From positions 124,001-188,000 of the forward strand of contig NZ_BMTL01000003.1 of assembly GCF_014649655.1 (NCBI RefSeq): a stretch of DNA of 64,000 nucleotides, read 5' to 3'. This DNA is from Streptomyces humidus (GTDB lineage: Bacteria > Actinomycetota > Actinomycetes > Streptomycetales > Streptomycetaceae). Under the pieces are notes generated by a model that did no database searches, had not been told where the DNA came from, and saw only the letters and a list, made by a program, of their open reading frames with translations. The translations under genes and the position numbers were made by a program. Of this stretch, positions 7,816 to 16,190 are shown in pieces. Position 1 is the stretch's first letter. Every line of letters begins with the position of its first letter.

Positions 7816-9179
7816 GTGGGGGTGTTTCCTTCCACCAGGTGCAGCAGGGCGGTCAGGTCTGCGGGGCGGGTGTGGGGGTTGAGGAGGGTGGCTTTGAGCC
7901 AGAGGCGGCCGTCGAGGCGGGCGCGGCCGAGGACGGCCCGGCCGTCGGTGAGGAGGCGGCGGCGGGTTTCGGCGACGGCCGCGTCGGTGGCGTGGGCGGG
8001 GCGGAAGAGGACGGTGCTGATGGTGGGCGGGGCGCGGAGTTCGAGGCGGGGGTGGGCGGCGATGAGGTCGGCGAAGTCGCCGGCGAGGTCGCAGACCTGG
8101 TCGACGAGGGCGCCGAGGCCGGTGCGGCCGAGGGTCTTGAGGGTGGCGGCGATCTTGAGGATGTCCGGGCGGCGGGTGGTGCGCAGGGAGCGGCCGAGGA
8201 GGTCGGGGAGGCCGGCGTCGGTGTCGTCGTCGGCGTTGAGGTAGTCGGCGCGGTGGTGCAGGGCGGTGAGGTCGTGGGGGTCGCGGACGGCGAGGAGGCC
8301 GGCGGCGGCGGGTTGCCAGCCGAGTTTGTGCAGGTCGAGGGTGACGGTGTGGGCGGTGTCGAGGCCGGTGAGTCTGGGGCGGTGGCGGTCGCTGAAGAGG
8401 AGTCCGCCTCCGTAGGCGGCGTCGATGTGGAGGCGGGCGCCGTGGGTGCGGCACAGGGCGCTGATGGCGGGGAGAGGGTCGATGAGGCCGGCGTCGGTGG
8501 TGCCTGCGGTGGCTGCCACGACGACGGGCGGGTGGGGGTCGGGTCGGGTGGTGAGGGCGTGGTGGAGGGCGGTGGGGTCGAGGGTGCCGGTGGGGGTGGG
8601 GAGGATGAGGGGTTCGGGGAGGCCGAGGAGCCAGGCGGCGCGGGGCAGGGAGTGGTGGGCGTTGGCTCCGCAGACGAGGGTCAGGGTGGGGCCGTGGGTT
8701 TCGCGGGCGAGGAGGAGGGCGAGTTGGTTGGCTTCGGTGCCGCCGGTGGTGACGAGGGCGTCGGTGAGGCCGGCGTGGGCGGCGAGGGCCCGGGTGACGA
8801 GCGTTTCGAGCGCGGAGGCGGCGGGGGCCTGGTCCCAGGAGTCGAGGGAGGGGTTGAGGGCGGACGCGGCGAGGTCGGCGGCGGTGGCGACGGCGAGAGG
8901 TGGGCAGTGCAGGTGGGCGGTGCAGTGGGGGTGGGCGGGGTCGGCGGAGCCTTCGGTGAGGGCGCGGACGAGAGTGTGGAGGGCGTCGGGGTCGCCGTCG
9001 GTGGGCAGGATGTCGCCCACGGTGTCTTCGAGTCGGGCGGTCACGGCGCGGGGTCCGCCGGCGGGGAGGGGGCCGCCGCGTGAGCGGGCGCCTGCCGCGA
9101 GGGCGTCGAGGACGGTCGCGAGCAGCGGCCTGAGGGCTTCGGGTCCTTGGGGGCCCGAGGCGAGGGGCGGCGTGCTCAT
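7812..9179 (-). CDS. PLP-dependent amino-acid decarboxylase (DesA-like)
   Basis: A 455-residue fold-type I group II decarboxylase, related to lysine, DABA, tyrosine or glutamate decarboxylases. TGGTEANQLALLLAR near residue 141 contacts the PLP phosphate, the HIDAAYGG aspartate pairs with the pyridine nitrogen, and the PLP lysine is in TLDLHKLGW. In desferrioxamine pathways the DesA member makes cadaverine from lysine. Coupling by ATGA to an N-hydroxylase strongly suggests diamine formation for a hydroxamate siderophore. No canonical iron box (TTAGGTTAGGCTCACCTAA type) is visible upstream, which is unusual for siderophore genes; instead GGTACTC occurs twice at 9262 and 9276. Substrate (Lys, Orn, DABA) is not resolved. 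Confidence 0.83.
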   Translation of the reverse strand: MSTPPLASGPQGPEALRPLLATVLDALAAGARSRGGPLPAGGPRAVTARLEDTVGDILPTDGDPDALHTLVRALTEGSADPAHPHCTAHLHCPPLAVATAADLAASALNPSLDSWDQAPAASALETLVTRALAAHAGLTDALVTTGGTEANQLALLLARETHGPTLTLVCGANAHHSLPRAAWLLGLPEPLILPTPTGTLDPTALHHALTTRPDPHPPVVVAATAGTTDAGLIDPLPAISALCRTHGARLHIDAAYGGGLLFSDRHRPRLTGLDTAHTVTLDLHKLGWQPAAAGLLAVRDPHDLTALHHRADYLNADDDTDAGLPDLLGRSLRTTRRPDILKIAATLKTLGRTGLGALVDQVCDLAGDFADLIAAHPRLELRAPPTISTVLFRPAHATDAAVAETRRRLLTDGRAVLGRARLDGRLWLKATLLNPHTRPADLTALLHLVEGNTPT

Positions 9180-9567
9180 GGGGCTTCTCCGGGCTGGTGC
9201 GGGGCAGCGGGATTCCAGCTTGTACGGGGTCGGCGCGGGCGCGCCCGGAAGCCCGGGGATCGGTACTCGAAAGGGGGTACTCCCGTAGGGGGAACCCGGT
9301 GGGGGCGTGCGCCGGGCCGAGCTGCGCCGGGCCCGGTTGCGGGGCCCGGCTGTGAGGGGCCCGGGTGCGGAGGGCCCGGCTGCAGGGGTCCGGTCGGCGT
9401 CTCGGCCCGCCGCGCGGAACGGGCACGGGGTCCCTGGTTCAAGCGCGGATCAGTGGTGACCGGCGGTCCGCAGGCCGGTCACGCACGGTCCGGCGGACGG
9501 CCACGGGCGGTCCGCCGGTCGGTCAAGGATGACGCGACAGCCGGTCACGGGCGGAGCTGCCGACCGG
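9180..9567. other. 388-bp intergenic region upstream of the decarboxylase operon
   Basis: No credible gene is present. On the minus strand this is the leader of the decarboxylase-hydroxylase operon and the region after pepN. It holds the direct repeat GGTACTC (9262-9268 and 9276-9282, 14 bp apart), a low-complexity GGGCCCGG-rich tract (about 9325-9400) and, at its right end, the pepN stop-codon duplication. No iron box was found on either strand. Confidence 0.6.
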
Positions 9568-9586
9568 TCACGGGCGGAGCTGCCGG
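9541..9586. repeat. 23-bp tandem duplication overlapping the pepN stop codon
   Basis: CCGGTCACGGGCGGAGCTGC begins two adjacent 23-bp units at 9541-9563 and 9564-9586, differing only at the last base. The pepN stop (9568-9570) and its last codons (RQLRP) lie in the right copy; the left copy is a non-coding duplicate just beyond the gene end. Confidence 0.85.
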
Positions 9587-12078
9587 TCGGGGTTGCGGAC
9601 TCGCAGGGCCCTGGTGAGGTCGTCGAGTTGGTCGATGAGTTTGCGGCGCAGGGCCGGGGTGGGTCCGGCGGTCGCGAGGCACCGTTCGCCCAGGCTCAGG
9701 GTCTCGGGGTCGACGGCGTGGGCGGGGAACGCCCAGCGTCCTATGGCCTCGGCGATGGCGGGGCCGCGACGGGCCGCGACGGTGACGGCGTCCTCGAAGA
9801 AGCGGGGGACGTAGTCGCTGACGAGGTCGGCCTGTTCGGGCTGCCAGAAGCCCTGGGCGGTGGCGTTGAAGAGGTAGTTGGAGAGGCCGTCGGAGGAGAA
9901 CATGGCCGCCCAGGCCTGTTCCTTGGCGTCCGCGTCGGGGAGGGAGGCGCGGCAGCGGGCTGCGCCTTCCCGGCCGGTGGCGGAGGGGTCGTCGGCGAGT
10001 TCGGCGGCGATGGCGTCGGCGTCGGTGGCGCCGAGGACAGCGAGCCGGGCGAGGACGCGCCAGCGCAGGTCGGGGTCGAGTTCGGGGCCTCCGGGGACGG
10101 TGCCGTCGGCGAGCCAGGCGGCGATGGTGTCGGGGTGGGCGGCGACGGCGATGAAGTGGCGTACGGCGATGAGGCGCAGGCCGGGGTGGTCGCCGTCCTC
10201 GGTGCGGCGGATGAGGTCGCGGCAGAGGGTGGCGAGGGTGGCGAGGGCGGCGGGGCGCTGCTCGGGAGTGACGTAGCGGTCGGCGATCTGGCCGGCGGCG
10301 AAGGCGAGGACGCCTTGGGTGACGGCGAGGTCGGTTTCCTGTGGGAGGTGGGCGCGGGCTGTGTCGAGGTAGGCGCCGGGGGCGAGTTCGCCGTCGCGGA
10401 CGGCGTCGCGCAGTGCGTTCCAGACGACGGCGCGGGTGAGGGGGTCGGGCAGGCCGGAGAGGTTGCTGCGGACGGTGGCGAAGGACTCGGGGTCGAAGCG
10501 GATCTTGGTGTAGGTGAGGTCGCCGTCGTTGAGCAGGAGGAGGGCGGGGAGTTTGCCGATGGGCTGGGGGTCGCTCTGCGGGACGTCGACTTCGAGGCGT
10601 CGGCGCAGGGTGAGGTGGCGGCCTTCGTCGGCGAGGTCGAGGTCGTAGAGGCCGACGGCGACGCGGTGGGGGCGGCTGCCGTGGTGGGCGACGGTCAGGG
10701 TGCGGTCGCCGTTGGCGCCGCTGACGGTGGGGGTGAGGGTGTCGACGCCGGTGGTGCGCAGCCAGGCGTCGGCCCAGGCGTGGACGTCGCGGTCGGTGTG
10801 GGCGGCGAGGGAGTCGATGAAGTCGGCGAGGGTGGCGTTGGCGAACCGGTGCCGGGCGATGTGGGTGTTGATGCCGGCGAGGAACTGTTTCTCGCCGAGC
10901 CAGGTGACGAGCTGGCGCAGGGCGGAGGCGCCCTTGGCGTAGGAGATGCCGTCGAAGTTGAGCAGGGCGGAGGCGGTGTCGTCGACGTTCTCGGGGGCGA
11001 CGGGGTGGGTGGAGGGGCGTTGGTCGGCGTCGTAGCCCCAGGCCTTGCGGACGACGCCGAAGTCGGTCCAGGTGTCGGTGAAGCGGGTGGCCTCGGTGAG
11101 GGTCTGGTAGCCCATGTACTCGGCGAAGGACTCGTTGAGCCAGATGTCGTCCCACCACTGGAGGGTGACGAGGTCGCCGAACCACATGTGGGCCATCTCG
11201 TGGGCGATGACCATGGCGCGGGTCTGGCGTTCGGTGTCGGTGACGGCGGAGCGGTAGACGAAGTCGTCGCGGAAGGTGACGAGGCCGGGGTTCTCCATGG
11301 CGCCGGCGTTGAACTCGGGGACGAAGGCCTGGTCGTAGGAGTCGAAGGGGTAGGGCTCTTCGAACTTCTCGTGGTAGCGGTCGTAGCAGGCGCGGGTGAT
11401 GTCGAGGAGTTCGTCGGCGTCGGCGTCGAGGTAGGGGGCCAGGGAGCGGCGGCAGTGCAGGGCGAAGGGCAGTCCGCGGTGTTCGGTGCGCACGGTGTGC
11501 CAGGGGCCGGCGGCCACGGCGACGAGGTAGGTGGAGACGAGGGGGGTGGGGGCGGCCTGCCAGCGGCCTCGGCCGAGGTGTTCGGTGATGCCGTTGGCGA
11601 GGACGGTCCAGTTCTCGGGGGCTTTCACCGTCACGTCGAAGACGGCTTTGAGGTCGGGCTGGTCGAAGGCGGCGAAGACGCGCTGGACGTCGTTCATGAA
11701 CAGCTGGGTGTAGACGTAGGTCTCGCCGTCGGTGGGGTCGGTGAAGCGGTGCATGCCCTCGCCGGTGCGGGAGTAGCGCATGTCCGCCCGGACGCGCAGT
11801 TCGTGCTCTCCGGCGGTGAGGCCGTCGAGGGCGATGCGTCCGTCGTCGAGCGTCCCGGGGCGGAGGGGCTCGCCGTCGAGGGTGACGGAGTGCAGGGTGT
11901 CGGGCCTGACCTCGACGAAGGTGTCCCCGTTGGCGCGCGCGGCGAACCGGATGACGGTGACGGACTCGAAGGTCTCGTCGCCGGTCGTCAGGTCGAGCTC
12001 GATGGTGTAGCGGTGGACGTCGAGGAGCTTGGCACGGCTTAGCGCTTCGTCGCGCGTCAGTACGGACATGCACGACAT
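9568..12078 (-). CDS. pepN: aminopeptidase N, M1 family zinc metallopeptidase
   Basis: An 836-residue cytoplasmic M1 aminopeptidase that trims N-terminal residues from peptides. The exopeptidase motif NAGAMENPG is near residue 260. The zinc site HEMAHMWFGD is followed 18 residues later by the third ligand in NESFAEYMGY (HExxH-x18-E), and the catalytic Tyr region is downstream. The actinobacterial-type C-terminal helical ERAP1-like domain fills the second half. Length is normal (about 830-860). The start could be ATG 12078 or ATG 12069 (MSVLTRDEAL); ribosome sites are weak for both, with AGG 4 bp before the first. The C-terminal codons are duplicated in tandem beyond the stop. The chorismate mutase gene lies 81 bp upstream on the same strand. 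Confidence 0.93.
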   Translation of the reverse strand: MSCMSVLTRDEALSRAKLLDVHRYTIELDLTTGDETFESVTVIRFAARANGDTFVEVRPDTLHSVTLDGEPLRPGTLDDGRIALDGLTAGEHELRVRADMRYSRTGEGMHRFTDPTDGETYVYTQLFMNDVQRVFAAFDQPDLKAVFDVTVKAPENWTVLANGITEHLGRGRWQAAPTPLVSTYLVAVAAGPWHTVRTEHRGLPFALHCRRSLAPYLDADADELLDITRACYDRYHEKFEEPYPFDSYDQAFVPEFNAGAMENPGLVTFRDDFVYRSAVTDTERQTRAMVIAHEMAHMWFGDLVTLQWWDDIWLNESFAEYMGYQTLTEATRFTDTWTDFGVVRKAWGYDADQRPSTHPVAPENVDDTASALLNFDGISYAKGASALRQLVTWLGEKQFLAGINTHIARHRFANATLADFIDSLAAHTDRDVHAWADAWLRTTGVDTLTPTVSGANGDRTLTVAHHGSRPHRVAVGLYDLDLADEGRHLTLRRRLEVDVPQSDPQPIGKLPALLLLNDGDLTYTKIRFDPESFATVRSNLSGLPDPLTRAVVWNALRDAVRDGELAPGAYLDTARAHLPQETDLAVTQGVLAFAAGQIADRYVTPEQRPAALATLATLCRDLIRRTEDGDHPGLRLIAVRHFIAVAAHPDTIAAWLADGTVPGGPELDPDLRWRVLARLAVLGATDADAIAAELADDPSATGREGAARCRASLPDADAKEQAWAAMFSSDGLSNYLFNATAQGFWQPEQADLVSDYVPRFFEDAVTVAARRGPAIAEAIGRWAFPAHAVDPETLSLGERCLATAGPTPALRRKLIDQLDDLTRALRVRNPDRQLRP

Positions 12079-12159
12079 GCTGCCTGATACCGCAGGCCGG
12101 GCACAGGGGCGGATCGGTACGCGCGTTATGTCGCTTCTCGCGCCGGAGCGTCCGGCCGG

Positions 12160-12531
12160 TCAGCCGCTCGCGGGGGCGGCGGTGTCGTCGGCGATGCGCT
12201 CGTGGTGGCGGATGACCTCGGCGATGATGAAGTTCAGGAACTTCTCGGCGAACGCGGGGTCGAGTTTGGCGTTCTCGGCGAGGGCGCGCAGCCGTTCGAT
12301 CTGGCGGGCTTCGCGGGTGGGGTCGGCGGGGGGCAGCTGGTGGCGTGCCTTGAGGTGGCCGACCTGCTGGGTGGCCTTGAAGCGTTCGGCGAGCATGTGG
12401 ACGACGGCGGCGTCGATGTTGTCGATGCTGTCGCGGAGCCGGGCGAGCTCTTCGCGTACGGCGGGGTCGACGGCGGTCGCGGTGGCGTCGCCGGTCGGGG
12501 TGTTGCTGGTGGGGGTGTTGCTGGTGGTCAT
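12160..12531 (-). CDS. chorismate mutase, AroQ type
   Basis: A 123-residue helical enzyme converting chorismate to prephenate for Phe/Tyr synthesis. After a Thr/Asn/Pro-rich N-terminal tail with a TSNTP repeat (residues 3-12), the AroQ fold begins at about 22: LARLRDSIDNIDAAVVHMLAERF, with the first active-site Arg, then KATQQVGHLKARH with the second Arg/Lys, and REARQIERLRALAE; the C-terminal helix FLNFIIAEVIRHHE completes it. It is monofunctional and of single-domain length. The ATG at 12531 lies in an 85-bp divergent region shared with the metallopeptidase-like gene. Streptomycetes carry several chorismate mutases, so its role, housekeeping or specialised, is not certain. Confidence 0.88.
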   Translation of the reverse strand: MTTSNTPTSNTPTGDATATAVDPAVREELARLRDSIDNIDAAVVHMLAERFKATQQVGHLKARHQLPPADPTREARQIERLRALAENAKLDPAFAEKFLNFIIAEVIRHHERIADDTAAPASG

Positions 12532-12616
12532 GGGCGATCACCCTAGGGCATGCCTTCGCGGGGGGACGCGCGGCCCGTACAGTGGAATCGGGTGCACGCG
12601 TCCTGGGGGTGTTGGC

Positions 12617-13543
12617 GTGGCCGACGGCGGACCGGTCGAGCACGGTTTTCCGCATCTGGAGACGGTGCGGGCGGCTGTCACGGCCTTGTACCGGCGGTTG
12701 TCGTACGACACCGTCCAGCAGTTCGCGACGAGTGTGCCGCCGGCCGACGTGGCGTTCTGCGACACGGATGACCTGCATCTGGGGGCGCAGCGGGTGGCGC
12801 GTGAGCTGGTGCGGCATTTCCGGTTGCCGGACGCGCGGATGATCGTGGCGTTCCGCGAGATGCAGCATGCGGCGAACGTGGAGCTGACGGCGGGCCCGGA
12901 GTACTTCGTGGAGTTGAACGACCGCTTCCGGGGGCATCGGCGGGACATCGGGGCGGCTCTGGCGCACGAGATCATGCATGTGTATCTGCACCGGGTGGAT
13001 CTGTCGTTCCCGGGGACGCGGGACAACGAGATCCTCACGGACACGGCGACGACGTATCTGGGGGCGGGCTGGCTGCTGCTGGACGCGTACCGGGAGGACG
13101 GGGCGTCGTCGCAGAAGCTGGGGTATCTCACGCCGGAGGAGTTCGGGTACGTGCTGGCGAAGCGGTCGCTGGCGTTCGGTGAGGATCCGTCGGTGTGGTT
13201 CACCAGTGCGCAGGCGTACACGGCGTACGAGCGGGGGCTGGAGCGGGCCCGTCGTGACGAGCGGCAGCCTCCGCTGACGGCGGCGGGCTGGTCGGGCCGG
13301 CGGCGGTACGCCCGTGACCGTCGTCAGGCTCAGGGCCACGGGCAGGGGCAGGGGTATGGGCGGGGGTACGGGTCCGGGGAGGCTGTGGGGGATGTGCCGT
13401 ACGCGTTCGCGGCGGATCCGGCCGGGCCGTTGCGGGTGACGTTCCCGTGTCCCACCTGCCATCAGCGGATCCGGGTGCCGGTGCGGGGCCGGGTGCGGGC
13501 CCGGTGCGGGCTGTGCCGCACGGTGCTGGAGTGCGACACGTAG
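12617..13543 (+). CDS. metallopeptidase-like protein with HEIMH motif and C-terminal zinc ribbon
   Basis: A 308-residue protein I cannot assign to a named family. AALAHEIMHVYLHRVDL around residues 114-130 contains HExxH and a third His, typical of a zincin active site, and the downstream RDNEILTDTATTYLG resembles the E/D-bearing helix of neutral zinc peptidases. A Gly/Gln/Tyr-rich linker (about 237-260) leads to CPTCHQR...RCGLC, a four-cysteine zinc ribbon, at the C-terminus. No signal peptide or membrane segment is seen. GTG 12617 is chosen because GGGGGTG lies about 8 bp upstream and the longer frame overlaps the divergent chorismate mutase gene. A cytoplasmic peptidase or a zinc-dependent binding protein are both possible. 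Confidence 0.7.
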   Translation: MADGGPVEHGFPHLETVRAAVTALYRRLSYDTVQQFATSVPPADVAFCDTDDLHLGAQRVARELVRHFRLPDARMIVAFREMQHAANVELTAGPEYFVELNDRFRGHRRDIGAALAHEIMHVYLHRVDLSFPGTRDNEILTDTATTYLGAGWLLLDAYREDGASSQKLGYLTPEEFGYVLAKRSLAFGEDPSVWFTSAQAYTAYERGLERARRDERQPPLTAAGWSGRRRYARDRRQAQGHGQGQGYGRGYGSGEAVGDVPYAFAADPAGPLRVTFPCPTCHQRIRVPVRGRVRARCGLCRTVLECDT

Positions 13544-13663
13544 GCGGACGCGCGCGGGGCGGTCGGGCGTGGGGGTAGACGACGGTCGGTTGTGGTGGGC
13601 GGTCGGGGCCGGTGGTGATCAGTGGCCGTCGGCGGTGGGTGGGCGTCGGCGGTGGTCCGGGGT

Positions 13664-14632
13664 TCAGGTTCCGTAGACGGCTCCCGGGGGTGGCGCCAGG
13701 GCCAGCAGTTCCTGTACGGCCTCCCCCAGCTCGGCCGGGTCCCACCGCGCTCCCTTGTCGAGGGCGGGGCCGGGCCGCCAGCCCTCCATGACGGTGATCC
13801 GTCCGCCCTCGGTCTCGAAGACGCGCCCGGTGACGCCTTCGCTCGCGGCCGAGCCGAGCCAGACGACGAGCGGGGAGACGTTCTCGGGGGCCATGGCGTC
13901 GAATCCGGTGGCAGGGGCGGCCATGGTCTCGGCGAAGGCGCGCTGCGTCATGCGGGTGCGGGCGGCGGGGGCGATCGCGTTGACCTGGACGCCGTAGCGG
14001 GCGAGTTCGGCGGCGGCGACGAGGGTCAGGGCGACGATGCCGGCCTTGGCGGCGCTGTAGTTGCCCTGTCCGACGGAGCCGAGGAGCCCGGCGCCGCTGG
14101 AGGTGTTGACGATCCGGGCGTGGGGTGTGCGGCCGGCCTTGTGCTCGGCGCGCCAGTGTGCGGCGGCGTGTTTCAGGGGGAGGAAGTGGCCTTTGAGGTG
14201 GACGCGCAGGACGGCGTCCCAGTCGTCCTCGTCGAGGTTGACGAGCATGCGGTCGCGCAGGAACCCGGCGTTGTTGACGAGGGTGTCGAGGCGGCCGTAG
14301 GCCTCCAGGGCGGTCGTGACGAGGGATGCGGCGCCCTCGGGGGTGGCGATGTCGCCGCCGTGGGCGATCGCCTCTCCGCCGGCCGCGCGGATCTCGGCGA
14401 CCACGGCGGCGGCCGGGCCGTCCGAGCGGAGGACGCCGGGGGTGCCGGTGGAGCCCGGGGTGTGGCGGGTGCCGGTGGGGCCCGGGGTGTGGGGGGTGCC
14501 GTCCAGGGTGACGCCGAGGTCGTTGACGACGACGCGGGCTCCCTGTGCGGCGAAGGCGAGGGCGTGGGCGCGTCCGAGGCCGCGCCCGGCTCCGGTGACG
14601 ACGACGACCCTTCCGTCGCAGATTGCGCTCAT
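13664..14632 (-). CDS. SDR oxidoreductase, Rv3548c-like, in the HIP (steroid C/D ring) cluster
   Basis: A 322-residue NAD(P)-dependent short-chain dehydrogenase. Cofactor motif TGAGRGLGRAHALAF begins near residue 11 and resembles the 3-hydroxyacyl-CoA dehydrogenase domain of peroxisomal multifunctional enzymes (VVVNDLGV). NNAG, the catalytic Ser in NTSSGAGLLG, and YSAAK follow. It probably oxidises a CoA-bound hydroxy intermediate of HIP catabolism. ATG 14632 (MSAICDGR) is used because the preceding gene's TGA ends one base upstream (TGAGATG); an extended frame would overlap that gene. It is second in a two-gene operon under the 15391 palindrome. Position and order match Rv3548c of M. tuberculosis; the exact step is not established. 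Confidence 0.82.
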   Translation of the reverse strand: MSAICDGRVVVVTGAGRGLGRAHALAFAAQGARVVVNDLGVTLDGTPHTPGPTGTRHTPGSTGTPGVLRSDGPAAAVVAEIRAAGGEAIAHGGDIATPEGAASLVTTALEAYGRLDTLVNNAGFLRDRMLVNLDEDDWDAVLRVHLKGHFLPLKHAAAHWRAEHKAGRTPHARIVNTSSGAGLLGSVGQGNYSAAKAGIVALTLVAAAELARYGVQVNAIAPAARTRMTQRAFAETMAAPATGFDAMAPENVSPLVVWLGSAASEGVTGRVFETEGGRITVMEGWRPGPALDKGARWDPAELGEAVQELLALAPPPGAVYGT

Positions 14633-14633
14633 C

Positions 14634-15374
14634 TCAGGTCTCCTTGTTGGCCGTTGCGGCGTCGAGGAAGGCGGGCCGTTCGCCGCCTCCATGGATGAGC
14701 AGGCTCGCTCCGCTGATGTAGCGGGCCGCGTCGGAGGCGAGGAAGACGGCCGCGGCGCCGACGTCGGCGGGCTCGGCGAGCCGGCCGAGGGGGACGGTGC
14801 GGGCGACGGCCCGCAGACCGTCGTCGCCGCCGTAGTGGAGATGGCTCCGTTCGGTGCGGACCATGCCGACGACCAGGGTGTTCACCCGCACCCGGGGGGC
14901 CCATTCCACGGCCATGGAGCGGGCGAGGCTCTCCAGGCCGGCCTTGGCCGCGCCGTATGCGGCGGTCCCGGGTGAGGGGCGGGCGCCGCTGACGCTGCCG
15001 ATCATCAGGACGGATCCCCGGGTGTGGGCGAGGTGGTCGTGGGCGGCCAGGGAGACGGTCAGGGGGGCGAGGAGGTTGAGTTCGATGACGCGTGCGTGCC
15101 GTCGGGCGTCGGCGTGGGCGAGGGGGCGGTAGGGGGCGCCGCCGGCGTTGTTGACGAGGACGTCCAGTCGGGGCAGGTCGGCGAAGAAGGCCCGCACGGC
15201 GTCGGCGTCGCACACGTCGAGCGGGATGAACCGGGCCTGGTCGAGGGGGGTCCGCGGCGGGCGTCGGGCGCAGACGACGACGTCGGCGCCCGCGTGGGCG
15301 AGGGCGTGCGCGATCCCGGCGCCCACGCCTCGGGTGCCTCCGGTGACGACGGCGACCTTCCCGTTCAGCTCCAT
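14634..15374 (-). CDS. SDR oxidoreductase, Rv3549c-like, in the HIP cluster
   Basis: A 246-residue classical SDR. TGGTRGVGAGIA (nucleotide binding) is at 12-23, NNAGG around 88, catalytic Ser in IGSVSGARPS, and Tyr/Lys in YGAAKAG. The C-terminal SDAARYISGASLLIHGGGE is typical of the family. It sits first in the two-gene operon that diverges from echA20, directly downstream of the palindrome shared with the fadE/ipdF promoter. Rv3549c holds the same place in the mycobacterial KstR2 regulon. The substrate is inferred to be a CoA thioester of the opened steroid ring and is not proven. Confidence 0.82.
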   Translation of the reverse strand: MELNGKVAVVTGGTRGVGAGIAHALAHAGADVVVCARRPPRTPLDQARFIPLDVCDADAVRAFFADLPRLDVLVNNAGGAPYRPLAHADARRHARVIELNLLAPLTVSLAAHDHLAHTRGSVLMIGSVSGARPSPGTAAYGAAKAGLESLARSMAVEWAPRVRVNTLVVGMVRTERSHLHYGGDDGLRAVARTVPLGRLAEPADVGAAAVFLASDAARYISGASLLIHGGGERPAFLDAATANKET

Positions 15375-15390
15375 TCGCTGCTACCTTCCA

Positions 15391-15409
15391 CCTAACAAAC
15401 GTTTGGTGG
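15391..15409. promoter_or_regulatory. candidate KstR2-type operator, SDR/echA20 divergent promoter
   Basis: CCTAACAAACGTTTGGTGG is an imperfect palindrome inside a longer one (15381-15417, CTACCTTCCACC against GGTGGAAAGGTAG). It matches the site at 21579-21598 in 17 of 20 aligned positions. The core AACAAACGTTTGGT fits the mycobacterial KstR2 consensus AnCAAGnnCTTGnT at all but two fixed positions. It lies 16 bp from the SDR start and 19 bp from echA20, as expected for a TetR repressor site. Confidence 0.75.
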
Positions 15410-15428
15410 AAAGGTAGCTGATGCTTCC

Positions 15429-16190
15429 ATGGGTGTCTCCACCTCGTCCCCGGAAAAGGGGATTTCGCTGGTCCTCGTGGACTTCCCGCCGGTGAACGCG
15501 CTGCCGGTGACCGGCTGGTTCGCCCTGGCGGACGCGGTGCGCGCGGCCGGCCGTGATCCGGCGACGCGGTGCGTGGTGCTCGCTGCCCGAGGGCGGGGGT
15601 TCAACGCGGGCGTCGACATCAAGGAGATCCAGGCGCGGGGCGGGGAGGCGCTCGTCGGAGCCAACCGCGGCTGCTTCGAGGCTTTCGCGGCGGTGTACGA
15701 GTGCGAGGTCCCGGTGGTGGCGGCGGTGCGGGGCTTCTGTCTGGGCGGCGGGGTCGGCCTGGTGGGCAATGCGGACGTGATCGTGGCGAGCGAGGACGCC
15801 GTGTTCGGGCTGCCCGAGCTGGACCGGGGCGCGCTGGGCGCGGCCACGCATCTGGCCCGGCTGGTGCCCCAGCATCTGCTGCGGGCGCTGTACTACACCG
15901 CGCGCACGGTCTCGGCGGCCGAGTTGCACGCGCACGGCTCGGTGTGGCGGGTGACGCCCCCGGACGAACTGGAGTCGGCCGCGCTGGAGCTGGCGCGGGA
16001 GATCGCCGCGAAGGACGGTGAGCTGCTGCGGCTGGCGAAGGCGGCTCTCAACGGCATCGACCCGGTGGACGTGCGCCGCAGCTACCGCTTCGAGCAGGGC
16101 TTCACCTACGAGGCGAGCGTCGGCGGGGTCGCCGACCGGGTTCGCGACACCTTCGGCTCGGGAGCCGGCGAGAGGGGTTCGGGTGAGTGA
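15429..16190 (+). CDS. echA20: enoyl-CoA hydratase/isomerase family protein, EchA20-like ring hydrolase
   Basis: A 253-residue crotonase-fold protein. RGRGFNAGVDIKEIQ (about 56-70) forms the first oxyanion-hole segment and GFCLGGGVGLVGNADVIVAS (about 100-119) the second; GLPELDRGALGAATHLARL continues the active-site region. In M. tuberculosis EchA20 hydrolytically opens the last-but-one steroid ring (HIEC-CoA to COCHEA-CoA). The gene starts an operon echA20-ipdA-ipdB-ipdC and its stop overlaps the ipdA start by 8 bp. The neighbourhood, not the sequence alone, points to EchA20 rather than a beta-oxidation hydratase. Confidence 0.78.
   Translation: MGVSTSSPEKGISLVLVDFPPVNALPVTGWFALADAVRAAGRDPATRCVVLAARGRGFNAGVDIKEIQARGGEALVGANRGCFEAFAAVYECEVPVVAAVRGFCLGGGVGLVGNADVIVASEDAVFGLPELDRGALGAATHLARLVPQHLLRALYYTARTVSAAELHAHGSVWRVTPPDELESAALELAREIAAKDGELLRLAKAALNGIDPVDVRRSYRFEQGFTYEASVGGVADRVRDTFGSGAGERGSGE

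Noticed and set aside
6394..9426. Apparent 1010-aa fusion of an Arg/Pro-rich protein and the N-hydroxylase
   Set aside because: The N-terminal part is an out-of-frame reading of the decarboxylase gene; the true start is ATG 7815 coupled by ATGA.
12029..12616. N-terminal extension of the HEIMH protein to 504 aa
   Set aside because: It would run antisense through chorismate mutase; GTG 12617 with a purine-rich ribosome site is better.
9529..13462. Very long frames over pepN on both strands (837 aa plus, 1305 aa minus)
   Set aside because: They are shadow frames: low-complexity Arg/Pro or Gly/Val composition, while the 9568-12078 frame has intact M1 peptidase motifs.
13544..13663. Gene or terminator between the HEIMH gene and the SDR operon
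   Set aside because: Only GC-rich low-complexity sequence; no convincing stem or frame.
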